Notes: generated by a model not told the origin, from the letters alone. Positions 1-9,239 are shown, numbered from the stretch's first letter. The stretch is DNA of 64,000 nt from Corynebacterium tuberculostearicum (GCF_013408445.1 NZ_JACBZL010000001.1:310001-374000), one strand, 5' to 3'. A program made the numbers and translations.

Positions 1-574
1 CCAGCCGGGCGAGGAATTGACCTATAAGTTCACCGCGAACCGCTCCGGCATCTGGATGTATCACTGCTCCACGATGCCCATGTCCCTTCACATCGCCAAT
101 GGCATGGCCGGCAATGTCATCATCGATCCGCCGAACCTCAAGCCCGTTGATGCGGAGTATAACTTCATGGCTACCGATGTCTTCCTGGGCGAGGAATCCA
201 CCGGCGCCGACGCCCAGCGCGTTGCCGACGGCCGCTTCGACCTCATGGCCTTCAATTACTACCCGGGCCAGTATGACGCAGAGCCTATCAAGGCCAAGGT
301 AGGCGATACCGTCCGCCTGTGGCTGACCAACCTAGGTCCCGACCAGCCGTTGAGCTTCCACGTTGTGGGCGAGCAATTCGATACCGCCTACAAGGAAGGC
401 ACTTACCTCATCAAGAATGAGGACGCGACCGGTTCGCAAGCCCTGGACCTCCTCCCGGCGCAAGGCGGATTCGTCGAGATGACCTTCAACGAGCCCGGTA
501 CCTATTCCTTTGTCAATCACATCATGACTAACGCGGAAAAGGGCCAGCACGGCAAGTTCATCGTTACCGAATAG
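1..574 (+). CDS. NirK-like multicopper oxidase / copper nitrite reductase, C-terminal part (5' truncated)
   Basis: The frame is open from the left edge, so only the last 190 residues are visible. They contain the second half of a cupredoxin domain and a further cupredoxin domain. YHCSTMPMSLHIANGM carries the type-1 copper Cys, His and Met plus the adjacent type-2 His of the NirK family. LSFHVVGE and FVNHIM in the last 90 residues resemble the two other type-2 His sites of NirK. The family reduces nitrite to NO outside the membrane. The spacing from Cys to His is one residue shorter than in classical NirK. The molybdenum-cofactor cluster to the right fits a nitrate/nitrite respiration region. 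The gene converges on mobA with a hairpin element between them. A non-nitrite multicopper oxidase remains possible because the N-terminus is not visible. Confidence 0.8.
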   Translation, partial: QPGEELTYKFTANRSGIWMYHCSTMPMSLHIANGMAGNVIIDPPNLKPVDAEYNFMATDVFLGEESTGADAQRVADGRFDLMAFNYYPGQYDAEPIKAKVGDTVRLWLTNLGPDQPLSFHVVGEQFDTAYKEGTYLIKNEDATGSQALDLLPAQGGFVEMTFNEPGTYSFVNHIMTNAEKGQHGKFIVTE

Positions 575-604
575 CCCTCCCGCGGTTCGGACCCTCCCGC
601 TCCT

Positions 605-755
605 CCCGCCCTTCGCGCTCACCAGCGACCGTTCGTGGTCACATTTGATGCCCACCGTGAGCGCGAAGGGCGGGTTTGTGTATTCGTCCACCCCTCGCGC
701 TCACCGGGACGGTATTTTCGCGTTGGCTGCGGCTCTCAGTGAGCGCGAAGGGCGG
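605..755. repeat. Twin inverted-repeat (hairpin) element between nirK-like gene and mobA
   Basis: Two copies of the same inverted repeat lie in tandem. Copy A has arm CCCTTCGCGCTCAC at 609-622 and its exact complement at 657-670; the perfect stem extends to 18 bp (605-622 with 657-674). Copy B has arms at 691-704 and 739-752 with a single mismatch. Both loops are exactly 34 nt but have unrelated sequence, and the repeat period is 82 bp. The element fills the gap between converging genes and includes the mobA stop codon in loop B. It could be a REP/MITE-like dispersed element, a bidirectional terminator, or both. No U-tract follows the stems. Confidence 0.7.
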
Positions 756-1308
756 TGCGTGGAGTGAACGCAGGAAGCTCGCGCAGCTCCGCACGGGTGT
801 CGTAGTCGCGTTCGGCACCGGTGCCGGGAATCTCGATGAAGTTGGCACCACGGATGAGGCGGCGGACGGAGACGTTCTGAGTCGTGGGAAGGGACTCGAG
901 CTGAGCGTGGAGCGCGGGAGCGCTCCAGAGGGAACACAGTGGCTGGGGGTAGCCGTCGGCGGCGCGGGTGAGTACGGCATCGGCCGAGGAGGAAGCGAGG
1001 GCCGAGCGCAGGCGGGGAAGCAGCTGCGGCGAATCGGGGGCATCCACGGCGAAGAGGGCGAGCTCGGAGCAGTGGGATAACGCCTGGGCGCCGGCCGCGA
1101 TGCCGGCGACGGGACCACCGTAGAGCGGTGACTCGCAGACCTGGGGCAGGCCGAGGCGATGCGGGGAGACGGCCACGGTCGGGGTGCCGTAGGGAAGCTG
1201 GGCGAGCAGGCGGTCGATAAAGCGCGTGCCGTGGGCAAAAAGGGAGGCCTTATCGGCGCCGCCCATGCGCCTGCCGTGGCCGCCGGCGAGGATGACCGCG
1301 CCGAGCAT
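736..1308 (-). CDS. mobA: Molybdenum cofactor guanylyltransferase
   Basis: The 190-residue product starts with VILAGGHGRRMGGADKA, the nucleotide-binding loop and conserved Lys of the MobA/GlmU NTP-transferase fold, and contains VDAPDSP, which matches the metal-binding DxP region. MobA transfers GMP to Mo-molybdopterin to give the bis-MGD cofactor of nitrate reductase and related enzymes. The length is typical. The start ATG shares one base with the moaC stop (TAATG), so translation is probably coupled. The last codons, TALRAH and stop, lie inside the second hairpin repeat, so the C-terminus may have been altered by that element. Confidence 0.9.
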   Translation of the reverse strand: MLGAVILAGGHGRRMGGADKASLFAHGTRFIDRLLAQLPYGTPTVAVSPHRLGLPQVCESPLYGGPVAGIAAGAQALSHCSELALFAVDAPDSPQLLPRLRSALASSSADAVLTRAADGYPQPLCSLWSAPALHAQLESLPTTQNVSVRRLIRGANFIEIPGTGAERDYDTRAELRELPAFTPRTALRAH

Positions 1309-1787
1309 TAGGACTCCGGGAGGGTGCGGGACCAGTCGCCAGAGCGGCCGCCGGACTTCGCTACGATGCCGCAGCGGCGGATATACGCGGAGCGGTCCAC
1401 GCCCTTGACCATGTCGATGATGGCGAGCGCGGAAACGTTCACGGCCGTCAGCGCCTCCATCTCCACGCCGGTGCGGTCGGCGGTGCGGACGGTGGCGGAG
1501 ATGGACACGTGGTCGTCGGCAAGCGTGAGCTCCACTGCGCAGCCGTGCACGCCGATGGTATGTGCCAGTGGAAGCAGCTCGGGGACCTTCTTGGCGGCCG
1601 AAATTCCAGCAATGCGAGCGACCGCGAGGACATCGCCCTTGGGCACGGTGCCATCGCGCAGGGCGGCCATGACCTCGGGTGAGCAGGCGACCTCGCCTTC
1701 GGCGGTGGCGGTGCGCACGGTGGGCTGCTTCTCGGTGACGTCGACCATGTAGGCGGCGCCGTCAGAGTTCAGGTGGGTAAATTCCAT
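1308..1787 (-). CDS. moaC: Cyclic pyranopterin monophosphate synthase
   Basis: The 159-residue protein is MoaC: LLPLAHTIGVHGC, RTGVEMEALTAV and DMVKGVDR are family signatures, the last carrying the catalytic Asp and Lys. It converts the MoaA product to cyclic pyranopterin monophosphate. A good Shine-Dalgarno sequence (AAGGAGC) precedes the ATG, nine bases after the moeA stop. The order moaA-moeA-moaC-mobA indicates one leftward operon. Confidence 0.95.
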   Translation of the reverse strand: MEFTHLNSDGAAYMVDVTEKQPTVRTATAEGEVACSPEVMAALRDGTVPKGDVLAVARIAGISAAKKVPELLPLAHTIGVHGCAVELTLADDHVSISATVRTADRTGVEMEALTAVNVSALAIIDMVKGVDRSAYIRRCGIVAKSGGRSGDWSRTLPES

Positions 1788-1796
1788 GGTTGCTCC

Positions 1797-2996
1797 TTAA
1801 TACAGATAAACGGTGATGTCCTCGCCCATGGCCGGCGGCTCGGAGTCGATGATGCAAAAGCCATTGGTGCCGGCCAGCGGCACGACTCGGTGACTGCCGT
1901 GGGGCAGGTGCGAGGTAATGGCGGGCGCCGCCTGAAAGTCTACGGTGACGGGAACAATGGTCGGCCGGCCGCGGGAGGCGGGAAGGGGCGAATCCACCCG
2001 GGCGCGGAGGTTGACCCGCTGGCGTGGCGCGGGGTGTCCGGACAGCGCGGCGATAAGTGGCCGGGCATAGAGCTGAAAATCGACGAAGGCTGCCACGGGA
2101 TTGCCGGGCAAGCACAGCACCGGGGTGTCATTCCACAGGGAGTAGCCCTGCGGGGCACCCGGGCGCTGGTCGACGTGCCCGAACCACGCGGAATCCGTGC
2201 GCCCGAGTACGGTGTGCACGACGTCGAAGGCGCCGGCTGATACGCCACCGGACGTGATGATGAGGTCGTGGGAGGAGGAAAGTTCATCCAGCGCAGAGGC
2301 GAGGTCCGCAGGGGCATCACCCACGTGGACGTGTGCGTCTGCACCTGCAAGGGCAGCGAGCATCGGGCCATTGGAATCCGGTAGTTGGCCGGGGGCGAGC
2401 TCTACTGGGGAAGCGACAAGTTCTTCGCCGGAAGAGATGACCGCGATGCGCGGGCGCCGGTAGGCCGTAACGGTATATACGCCGGAGGAGGTGAGGGCGG
2501 CGATGACGGCGGCGTCGATAAGCGTGCCGGCGGTGGCGACTGGCGCGCCGGGCTGGATGTCCTCGCCGGCGGGGCGGATATGCGATTTGGTGGGGGCCTC
2601 GGTGATGGTGACCTCGTCCGGAAGTGCTACCGGGCCGGCCGGGGTGGTGGTGTCTTCCACGGGAACGACGAGCATTCCTGCGGTATCGGCCACGGGGGCG
2701 CCGGTCATGATGCGCACTGCCTGGCCGGCGGGTACATCGATAGGAGCCGCGCCGGCCGGTACATCGCCGGCGACGGGGAGGGTCCATGGCGCGGTGGAGG
2801 AGAGATCCGCGGCATGGACGAGGAAGCCATCCATAGCCGAGTTGGCGTGGGGCGGCACGGGAAAGCGCGCGGGGGCGTCGGCGGCGAGGACGCGGCCGGT
2901 GAGGGAGGCGTCGACGGGTGCGGACTCGGCCGGTGGCGTGGAAGCCAGCGCGAGTACGGCGTCGAGGTGCGCGGAGATGCTGCGGGGCGTGGACAT
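1797..2996 (-). CDS. moeA: Molybdopterin molybdotransferase
   Basis: The 399-residue product inserts molybdate into adenylylated molybdopterin. The sequence shows the MoeA layout: N-terminal NSAMDGF motif near residue 53, PVAGDVPAG, IMTGAPV, then the molybdopterin-binding domain with SSGEELV, DSNGPML and SGGVSAGAFD, and a C-terminal beta-rich domain. The frame is open upstream into moaA, but the ATG at 2996 begins the conserved part and lies ten bases after the moaA stop. No strong ribosome site is seen, so coupling to moaA is likely. Confidence 0.92.
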   Translation of the reverse strand: MSTPRSISAHLDAVLALASTPPAESAPVDASLTGRVLAADAPARFPVPPHANSAMDGFLVHAADLSSTAPWTLPVAGDVPAGAAPIDVPAGQAVRIMTGAPVADTAGMLVVPVEDTTTPAGPVALPDEVTITEAPTKSHIRPAGEDIQPGAPVATAGTLIDAAVIAALTSSGVYTVTAYRRPRIAVISSGEELVASPVELAPGQLPDSNGPMLAALAGADAHVHVGDAPADLASALDELSSSHDLIITSGGVSAGAFDVVHTVLGRTDSAWFGHVDQRPGAPQGYSLWNDTPVLCLPGNPVAAFVDFQLYARPLIAALSGHPAPRQRVNLRARVDSPLPASRGRPTIVPVTVDFQAAPAITSHLPHGSHRVVPLAGTNGFCIIDSEPPAMGEDITVYLY

Positions 2997-3006
2997 AAGA
3001 CTCAGG

Positions 3007-4119
3007 TTAGCCGCCGATGGCGGACATCGGACGGTCTGGTTGGAGGAAGCCCTCGTCATCAATGCCATGACCGGGCTTTTTGGTCCACATTTCCCCGGCC
3101 CAAGCCTCCATGATGTCCTCATCGCTCGCGCCGGAGCGCAGCAGGTCTCGCAGTGGGGTTTCGGAATTGCCAAACAGGCAATTGCGAATGGCGCCGTCGG
3201 TAGTAAGACGGGTGCGGTCGCAATCGCCGCAGAAGGGGTGGGTGACCGAGGCAATGATGCCTAGCGTGCCGCGCGTGCCATCCGGAGCGCTGACCTCCCA
3301 CAGGGCGGCGGGGGCGGAACCGCGTGGCTCGCGTGCCGGCTCCATGGAAAAGTGGGTGCGCAGGCGGGTGAGGATATCTTCGGCCGTGACCATGTCCTCG
3401 CGGCGCCACTGCTCGCGGGGCCCGAGCGGCATCTGCTCGATGAAACGGAGCTGGGCGCCGTGGTGGACGGCATAGTCCGCCAGTGGAACGATGTCTTCTT
3501 CGTTGACCCCGGGCATGACCACGGCGTTGATCTTGATGGGATGCAGGCCCGCGGCATCCGCGGCGGCGATGGCCTGCAACACGTGGTCGAGCCGGTCGCG
3601 GCGGGTGAGCGCGGCGTAGCGCTCGCGGTCGATGGTGTCGAGCGAGATATTGATGCGGTCGAGCCCGGCCGCGGCGAGGGCGCCGGCGCGCTTTTCTAGG
3701 CCAAGCCCGTTGGTGGTCAGCGCGGTGGATGGGGAGCGGCCTTGGTCGGTGCGCAGCTGTTTGGTCGCGGCAATAATTTTCTCCAGCGACTTGCGCAGCA
3801 GTGGTTCGCCGCCGGTAAAGCGCACTTGGCGGATGCCTAGCTTGCCGACGCCTATCCGGATCAGCCGGATGGTTTCCTCATCGCTCAAGGTTTGCTCTGT
3901 GGGCATCCACTCCAAGCCTTCGGCCGGCATGCAATAGGTGCAGCGCAGGTTGCAGCGATCCGTGAGTGAGACGCGCAGGTCACGGGCCTGGCGTCCATAG
4001 CGATCCAGCAATGCGCGCGTGCCATCAGCGGCCGGTGCGGGCAGATCCGCCGGCGGTTTCGCTCGGCCCACGGTAGGAAGGGGCAGGGAAACCACGGGCT
4101 GCTGGGAGGAAGAGGTCAT
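3007..4119 (-). CDS. moaA: GTP 3',8-cyclase (radical SAM)
   Basis: The 370-residue protein carries the radical-SAM CxxxCxxC at Cys56, Cys60 and Cys63 (TDRCNLRCTYC) and the C-terminal second cluster region CGDCDRTRLT with a further Cys in IRNCLF. The chain ends in Gly-Gly, as functional MoaA requires. It performs the first step of molybdopterin synthesis from GTP. The ATG at 4119 is chosen over one 12 codons upstream because a TAGACT -10 box sits seven bases before it, giving a leaderless start. It is the first gene of the leftward moa operon. No moaD or moaE is in this window. Confidence 0.93.
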   Translation of the reverse strand: MTSSSQQPVVSLPLPTVGRAKPPADLPAPAADGTRALLDRYGRQARDLRVSLTDRCNLRCTYCMPAEGLEWMPTEQTLSDEETIRLIRIGVGKLGIRQVRFTGGEPLLRKSLEKIIAATKQLRTDQGRSPSTALTTNGLGLEKRAGALAAAGLDRINISLDTIDRERYAALTRRDRLDHVLQAIAAADAAGLHPIKINAVVMPGVNEEDIVPLADYAVHHGAQLRFIEQMPLGPREQWRREDMVTAEDILTRLRTHFSMEPAREPRGSAPAALWEVSAPDGTRGTLGIIASVTHPFCGDCDRTRLTTDGAIRNCLFGNSETPLRDLLRSGASDEDIMEAWAGEMWTKKPGHGIDDEGFLQPDRPMSAIGG

Positions 4120-4126
4120 TGGTGCC

Positions 4127-4132
4127 AGTCTA
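4127..4132 (-). promoter_or_regulatory. -10 box of moaA (leaderless type)
   Basis: On the minus strand TAGACT lies exactly seven bases before the moaA ATG, which places the transcription start at or next to the start codon. No recognisable -35 box is seen, as is common in corynebacteria. Confidence 0.55.
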
Positions 4133-4185
4133 AGAGAGGGGACGAGGTACACCAAGCTGCAACGGCGACTGACGCGAATTTATTC

Positions 4186-5967
4186 CTAGTTTTCCCGGCT
4201 TAAATCGGCGGCGTTGGTGGCATCGAGGCGCTGGGATTCGCCTGGGCCCTTGAGCCGGATGATGTTGTACTCGCCCTCTGCCAGGTGGGCGCGCAAATCT
4301 TTCTTATCGAACTTGCCCACGGATGTCTTATCGATGGACTTCACAAAGGTCCAATACTCCGGCAGCATCCAGCTCGGCAGTTCCTTGCGCATGCTGGCGC
4401 GCAGGCGCTCTGCGGTTTCGATGGTGGGCGAGGCGCCCTCGGCCAATACTGTGACGGCGAGTGGGCGCTCGACCCATTGCTTATCGGGGTAGCCAATCAC
4501 GGCGGCCTCGACGACAAGCTCGTCAGACATGATGAGGTTTTCTAGCTGCACGGAATAGATCCATTCGCCGCCGGAGCGAATGACATCGCGGGCGCGGTCC
4601 TCCACGGTAAGGAAGCCGTCCTTGGTAACAGAGCCGACGTCGCCAGTGCGCAGCCAGCCATCGGCGGTGAACTTATCCTCGGCGGCCTCGACTTGCTTGC
4701 CGCGGAATTCGGAGGCGATTTCGCCCGGCTCAGCGGTGGGCGAGTGGTAGTAGGAACCGGTGACCAGGTTGCCGCGCACCTGCAGCTCGCCGGCATTGCG
4801 GTCGGTGCGAGCGACGACTTGTCCGTCGTTGACCACGCGGTATTCCAGTGAGGCGGGGATGCGGCCTTGGGATACGCGGTAGGCCCAGCGGGTATCGCCG
4901 GAGGCGCCCTGGGGCGGGCGGGCAACGCTGCCCACGGTGGAGGTTTCCACCATGCCCCACACGTGGACCACATCGACGCCGTAGCGCTCCTCCCACATCT
5001 TGATCAGCGTCGGCGGGACGGGGGAGCCGCCGGCGTAGATCTCGGTGAGCGTCATGCGCTCTGGTGGATGGTGCATGTAGTGGACAAAGAGCTGAATCCA
5101 GATGGTGGGCACGCCGTGTGCCACGCGTGGAGAGGTAGCGGCGATGGCCTTGGCTAGGGTGGGGGCGGACACGTCGGCGTCGGGAAGCACCAGCGGGGTG
5201 CCCGTCATGAAACAGGTGAAGGGAACGCCCCAGCTGAGCACGTGGCAGATAGGAATGCAGCACAGGAAGGTCTCGCCGTGGGTAATGCACAGCGAGTCCG
5301 AGGAACGCAGCTGCATGGCCTCCAAATAGAGAGACCGGTGCGAATACAGCACTCCCTTGGGCGCGCCCGTGGTGCCCGTGGAATAGCACAGCGCCGCGGC
5401 CGTGCGCTCATCTAGTTCGGGCCAGTCATAGACGGTAGAGCGGCCGTCGATAAGAGCCTCATAGGAATACACCTCAACCCCGCGGGGGAAAAGGTGAGCA
5501 AACTGCTGCGCTGGTTGGGCGCCGGTGATGATGACGCTTCCCACGGAGTCGGTGCCCACGAGCACCTTGCCTAGCTGCTGCGCCAAGCGGGGATCGCACA
5601 CGATGGCGGAGATTTCCGCATGGTTAATAATGTGGCGGATCTGGTCATTCATCAGCTGCTTATTCAGGGGGGCAAAAACCGCGCCCTTGCAGGCGGTGCC
5701 GAACATTACCTCCAAGTGCTCGGCGCAATTCCACATAAAGCTGCCCACGCGCTCATCGCTGGTGATACCCAATTCATCGTGAATGGCGTGGGCGAACGCG
5801 GCGGCGCGGGCAGCGATATCGCGGAAGGTAACTTCCTCGGCCGGATCGAATTCCGAGCCGGTGCCCTCACCGTGCCAAGTGGTAACCGTGGTGTCCCCGT
5901 GTACCGAGGCACCGTATTCCAAAATGCGGGTCAGGGAGAGGGGGATATCCATCATCGTGGAAAGCAT
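4186..5967 (-). CDS. AMP-dependent acyl-CoA synthetase / long-chain fatty acid-CoA ligase
   Basis: The 593-residue protein has the ANL-superfamily motifs: YSTGTTGAPKG (P-loop) near residue 195, YAGGSPVPP, VWGMVETS, GWLRTGDVG and the hinge and lid EDRARDVIRSGGEWIYS, with a C-terminal catalytic Lys in KTSVGKFDKK. It activates a fatty acid as acyl-AMP and transfers it to CoA. The resemblance is to medium/long-chain FadD-type ligases; the exact substrate cannot be read. A -10 box TACAGT (5974-5979) lies six bases before the ATG, so it appears monocistronic and leaderless. It is separated from moaA by about 66 bases. Confidence 0.88.
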   Translation of the reverse strand: MLSTMMDIPLSLTRILEYGASVHGDTTVTTWHGEGTGSEFDPAEEVTFRDIAARAAAFAHAIHDELGITSDERVGSFMWNCAEHLEVMFGTACKGAVFAPLNKQLMNDQIRHIINHAEISAIVCDPRLAQQLGKVLVGTDSVGSVIITGAQPAQQFAHLFPRGVEVYSYEALIDGRSTVYDWPELDERTAAALCYSTGTTGAPKGVLYSHRSLYLEAMQLRSSDSLCITHGETFLCCIPICHVLSWGVPFTCFMTGTPLVLPDADVSAPTLAKAIAATSPRVAHGVPTIWIQLFVHYMHHPPERMTLTEIYAGGSPVPPTLIKMWEERYGVDVVHVWGMVETSTVGSVARPPQGASGDTRWAYRVSQGRIPASLEYRVVNDGQVVARTDRNAGELQVRGNLVTGSYYHSPTAEPGEIASEFRGKQVEAAEDKFTADGWLRTGDVGSVTKDGFLTVEDRARDVIRSGGEWIYSVQLENLIMSDELVVEAAVIGYPDKQWVERPLAVTVLAEGASPTIETAERLRASMRKELPSWMLPEYWTFVKSIDKTSVGKFDKKDLRAHLAEGEYNIIRLKGPGESQRLDATNAADLSREN

Positions 5968-6322
5968 GCCTCTACTGTAGCGGTGTCATGGTGCGGGCGT
6001 TGCTCCCTATGCGTTATACTTGTTCGCGACTGGTAGGAAACCGGAAAGTTTTAGCTCCCCTTTCCTATGTATTCGGGCCCAGAGAAGTATTTTTGCCCGC
6101 AGTCGTTTCTTGATTTCTTCCGGTTCGTGCACTCGCTGTGCGAAGTCTCCACAAGGACACGGAAGAGGCCTCATACTTATTGCCCGGCAGGACGCGCATG
6201 CGCCTTGGCACGAGGGCGAGAAGTCCTAGAAAAATACACATTGGCTTCCAGTGCAACGCCGCGAGCATAGGCTGCGGCGGCTCCCGCATAATCGGACCTG
6301 GTCAAGCAACGAAAGGATATCC
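5968..6322 (+). promoter_or_regulatory. Long rho leader with candidate promoter
   Basis: This 355-base gap holds no convincing gene. A good -10 candidate TATACT lies at 6015-6020 with no clear -35, which would give a 5' UTR near 300 nt before rho. The leader has only weak GC-rich inverted repeats (for example GCCGC at 6258-6262 with GCGGC at 6274-6278). It ends in a Shine-Dalgarno AAAGGA at 6312-6317. Short frames in the leader lack ribosome sites. A long leader suits autogenous control of Rho, but that is inference. Confidence 0.5.
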
Positions 6323-8170
6323 GTGAGCGAAACGGACAACACCGCAGCACAGGATCTTGCATCCCTGAAGCTGCCGGAATTGCGCAAAATGGCCGCAGAG
6401 CGCGGCCTACGTGGTGTCTCTGCCCTGCGCAAGGGGGATCTCATCACCGCCATCAAGACCGGACAGGTTCCGCCCAAGGCCAAGGCCAAGGTGGAAAAGG
6501 CCGCTCAGGTAGAAAAGGCGGAAAAGGCAGAGAAGCCTGAGAAGGCGGAAAAGCCGCGCACTAAGGCGCAGGATGAAGCGCCACAGAAGGCGGAAAAGCA
6601 GGAAGAATCCAGCGAAAAGCAGGGTAACCGTCAGCAGGGCTCTGGTGAGGAGCAGCGCTATGAGTCGCGCTCCCAGGCCCGCCGCGCTCGCCGCAACCGC
6701 GCCCGCCGCCAAGAGCGTCAGGAGCGCCAGGAACGGCAAGAGCGCGAGGAGCGCAACCGCAACGAGGAGAAGGGCGGCGCTAAAGACAACCGCGACAATA
6801 ACTCCCAGGACGGCTCCGATAACCAGGGCGAGAAGAATGACCGCGGCGATAATAAGCAGCGCGGCAATCGCCACGAGGACAACAATAACCACGAGCGCGG
6901 CAACCGCCGTGGGCGCCGCAACCGCCGCAACCGCCGCGGCCGCGGAAATAACAATGACAATAACGGCGGCAACGATTTGCAGGTCCGCGAGGGCGATGAG
7001 CTGCAAGCCGTCGGCGGCATCTTGGACGTCGTAGACAATAATGTCGCCTTCCTGCGCACCACCGGTTATCGCGCCGCGGCTTCCGACGTCTTTGTCAACA
7101 ACGGCATCGTCCGCCGCCTGGGCCTGCGCTCTGGTGACGCCATCACCGGCCAGGTCAAGGTCTCCGGCCCGACGCACACGCACGGCAATGGCCGCAACCG
7201 CCGCAAGTACAACCAGCTGGTGCAGGTCGATACCGTCAACGGCATCGATCCGGAAGGCGCAAAGCAGCGCCCGCACTTTAATAAGCTCACCCCGCTGTAT
7301 CCGAATAAGCGCCTGCGCTTGGAAACGGATCCGAAGATCCTCACCACCCGCGTCATTGACCTCATCATGCCGATTGGTAAGGGTCAGCGCGCGCTTATCG
7401 TCTCCCCGCCAAAGGCCGGTAAGACGACGATTCTGCAGAATATCGCCAACGCGATTTCTACCAATAACCCGGAGTGCTACCTCATGGTCGTCCTCGTAGA
7501 CGAGCGTCCTGAGGAAGTTACGGACATGCAGCGCTCCGTCAACGGTGAGGTAATTGCCTCCACCTTTGACCGCCCGCCATCAGAGCACACCTCCGTGGCG
7601 GAGCTGGCTATCGAGCGCGCCAAGCGCCTGGTGGAGCAGGGCAAGGACGTCGTTGTTCTGCTGGACTCCATCACTCGCCTAGGCCGCGCCTATAACAATT
7701 CCTCCCCGGCTTCTGGCCGCATTCTCTCCGGCGGTGTGGACTCCAATGCGCTCTACCCGCCAAAGCGCTTCCTGGGTGCCGCCCGCAATATCGAAGAGGG
7801 TGGTTCGCTGACGATTATCGCCACCGCCATGGTGGAGACCGGCTCTACCGGCGATACCGTCATCTTCGAGGAGTTCAAGGGCACGGGCAACGCCGAGCTG
7901 AAGCTGGATCGTGGCATCTCCGAGCGCCGCGTCTTCCCGGCCGTGGACGTCAATCCGTCCGGCACCCGTAAGGACGAGCTGCTGCTCGTTCCAGAGGAGG
8001 CACGCATCATGACCAAGCTGCGTCGCATCCTCTCCGCCCTGGATTCCCACCAAGCCATTGACCTGCTCATTAAGCAGCTGAAGAAGACCCGCTCCAATGG
8101 CGAGTTCTTGATGCAGGTGGCCTCCTCGGCCCCGATGGCTGCGGATAAGGATGAAGAAGATTATGTCTAA
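6323..8170 (+). CDS. rho: Transcription termination factor Rho with large disordered insertion
   Basis: The 615-residue protein is about 200 residues longer than E. coli Rho. Residues 10-50 form the Rho N-terminal domain ([15 protein letters not shown]). Residues about 55-225 are low complexity: Lys/Glu/Pro repeats ([14 protein letters not shown]), then Arg/Gln/Glu and Asn/Asp/Arg stretches. The RNA-binding fold ([18 protein letters not shown]), Walker A PPKAGKTT, and the conserved C-terminal ATPase with [15 protein letters not shown] follow. The GTG at 6323 is chosen because AAAGGA lies just upstream; the frame is open 24 codons earlier. Extended Rho N-termini are known in high-GC Gram-positives. 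The stop overlaps the prfA start. Confidence 0.96.
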   Translation: MSETDNTAAQDLASLKLPELRKMAAERGLRGVSALRKGDLITAIKTGQVPPKAKAKVEKAAQVEKAEKAEKPEKAEKPRTKAQDEAPQKAEKQEESSEKQGNRQQGSGEEQRYESRSQARRARRNRARRQERQERQERQEREERNRNEEKGGAKDNRDNNSQDGSDNQGEKNDRGDNKQRGNRHEDNNNHERGNRRGRRNRRNRRGRGNNNDNNGGNDLQVREGDELQAVGGILDVVDNNVAFLRTTGYRAAASDVFVNNGIVRRLGLRSGDAITGQVKVSGPTHTHGNGRNRRKYNQLVQVDTVNGIDPEGAKQRPHFNKLTPLYPNKRLRLETDPKILTTRVIDLIMPIGKGQRALIVSPPKAGKTTILQNIANAISTNNPECYLMVVLVDERPEEVTDMQRSVNGEVIASTFDRPPSEHTSVAELAIERAKRLVEQGKDVVVLLDSITRLGRAYNNSSPASGRILSGGVDSNALYPPKRFLGAARNIEEGGSLTIIATAMVETGSTGDTVIFEEFKGTGNAELKLDRGISERRVFPAVDVNPSGTRKDELLLVPEEARIMTKLRRILSALDSHQAIDLLIKQLKKTRSNGEFLMQVASSAPMAADKDEEDYV

Positions 8171-9239
8171 TCAGGTTTCGCTCGTTGATGACATCGTGTC
8201 CGAGTACCAGGGCATTGAGATGCAGATGGCCGATCCGGAAGTAGCTGGCGACCAGAAGCAATTCCGCAAGCTCTCCAAGCGCTACGCGGAACTGCGCCCC
8301 ATCATCATGGTCAATGATGAGCTCACCCAGGCACGCGAGGATCTCGCTGATGCCAAGGAGATGGCTTATGAGGACCATGACTTTCAGGAGGAAGCGGACC
8401 GCCTAGAAAAGTCCGTGGAGAGCTTGGAAGAAAAGCTCGCTGACCTGCTCGCGCCGCGCGATGAGCAGGATTCCGAGGACATCATTATGGAGATCAAGGC
8501 CGGCGCGGGCGGCGAAGAAGCAGCCCTCTTTGCCGGCGATCTGGCCCGCATGTACGAGCGCTATGCGGATAAGACGGGCTTTAATTGGGAGGTCTTGGGC
8601 CTCAATGAGTCCGATCTGGGCGGCGTGAAGGATATGACCATTTCCTTCCGTTCCAAGTCCCCGTCGCGCGATGGTGCCTGGTCCGTATTCAAGTTTGAGG
8701 GCGGCGTGCACCGCGTGCAGCGCGTTCCGGTAACCGAGTCCCAGGGCCGCATTCAGACCTCTGCCGCCGGCGTGCTGGTCTACCCGGAGCCGGAAGAGGT
8801 CGAGTCCGTCAATATCGATGACAAGGATATTCGCGTCGACGTCTACCGTTCTTCTGGTAAGGGCGGTCAGGGCGTGAACACCACTGACTCCGCGGTGCGT
8901 ATTACCCACCTGCCGACCGGGCTTATCGTGACCTGTCAGAAGGAGCGTTCCCAGATCCAGAATAAGGCGCGTGCGCTGCAAGTTCTGCAGGCCCGTCTGG
9001 ATCAGATGGAGCGCGAGGCCCGCGAGGCTGAGGCCGGCGAGCAGCGCGCCTCCCAGGTGCGCACCATGGACCGTTCCGAGCGTATCCGCACCTATAACTG
9101 GCCGGAAAACCGCATCACGGATCACCGCATTGGTTACAAGGCCAATAACCTGGACTCCGTGCTGAACGGTGACATGAATGACCTTATTAAGGCCTTGCAG
9201 GACCAAGAGCGCGCCGAGCGCCTCGAGGCCGAGGGCTAA
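8163..9239 (+). CDS. prfA: Peptide chain release factor 1
   Basis: The 358-residue RF1 reads UAG and UAA. It has the class-I tripeptide motif PVT in [13 protein letters not shown] and the GGQ loop in [14 protein letters not shown], whose Gln is the target of the next gene. The ATG at 8163 overlaps the rho stop by eight bases (ATGTCTAA); another ATG at 8151 is possible, and purine-rich sequence upstream serves either. The order rho-prfA-prmC is conserved in actinobacteria. Confidence 0.95.
   Translation: MSNQVSLVDDIVSEYQGIEMQMADPEVAGDQKQFRKLSKRYAELRPIIMVNDELTQAREDLADAKEMAYEDHDFQEEADRLEKSVESLEEKLADLLAPRDEQDSEDIIMEIKAGAGGEEAALFAGDLARMYERYADKTGFNWEVLGLNESDLGGVKDMTISFRSKSPSRDGAWSVFKFEGGVHRVQRVPVTESQGRIQTSAAGVLVYPEPEEVESVNIDDKDIRVDVYRSSGKGGQGVNTTDSAVRITHLPTGLIVTCQKERSQIQNKARALQVLQARLDQMEREAREAEAGEQRASQVRTMDRSERIRTYNWPENRITDHRIGYKANNLDSVLNGDMNDLIKALQDQERAERLEAEG

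Noticed and set aside
605..755. A minimal CRISPR array (repeat with equal 34-nt spacers)
   Set aside because: The arms are inverted, not direct; there are only two units, no cas genes, and the 20-nt linker between units breaks the repeat-spacer rhythm.
332..1080. Short frames on both strands reading PFALT...SAKGG-type peptides
   Set aside because: The shared peptides are translations of the twin hairpin arms, not conserved proteins.
4120..4185. Molybdenum-cofactor riboswitch before moaA
   Set aside because: The -10 box is seven bases before the start, leaving no room for a leader RNA.
6485..6600. Tandem DNA repeat (GCGGAAAAGGC-like) in rho
   Set aside because: The units are imperfect and irregular and follow from Lys-Ala-Glu codons in a low-complexity protein segment.
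6407..7276. An apparent multi-helix hydrophobic protein on the minus strand
   Set aside because: Its Ala/Val/Leu/Ile runs are the complement of the Lys/Asn/Arg/Asp-rich disordered segment of rho, not a membrane protein.
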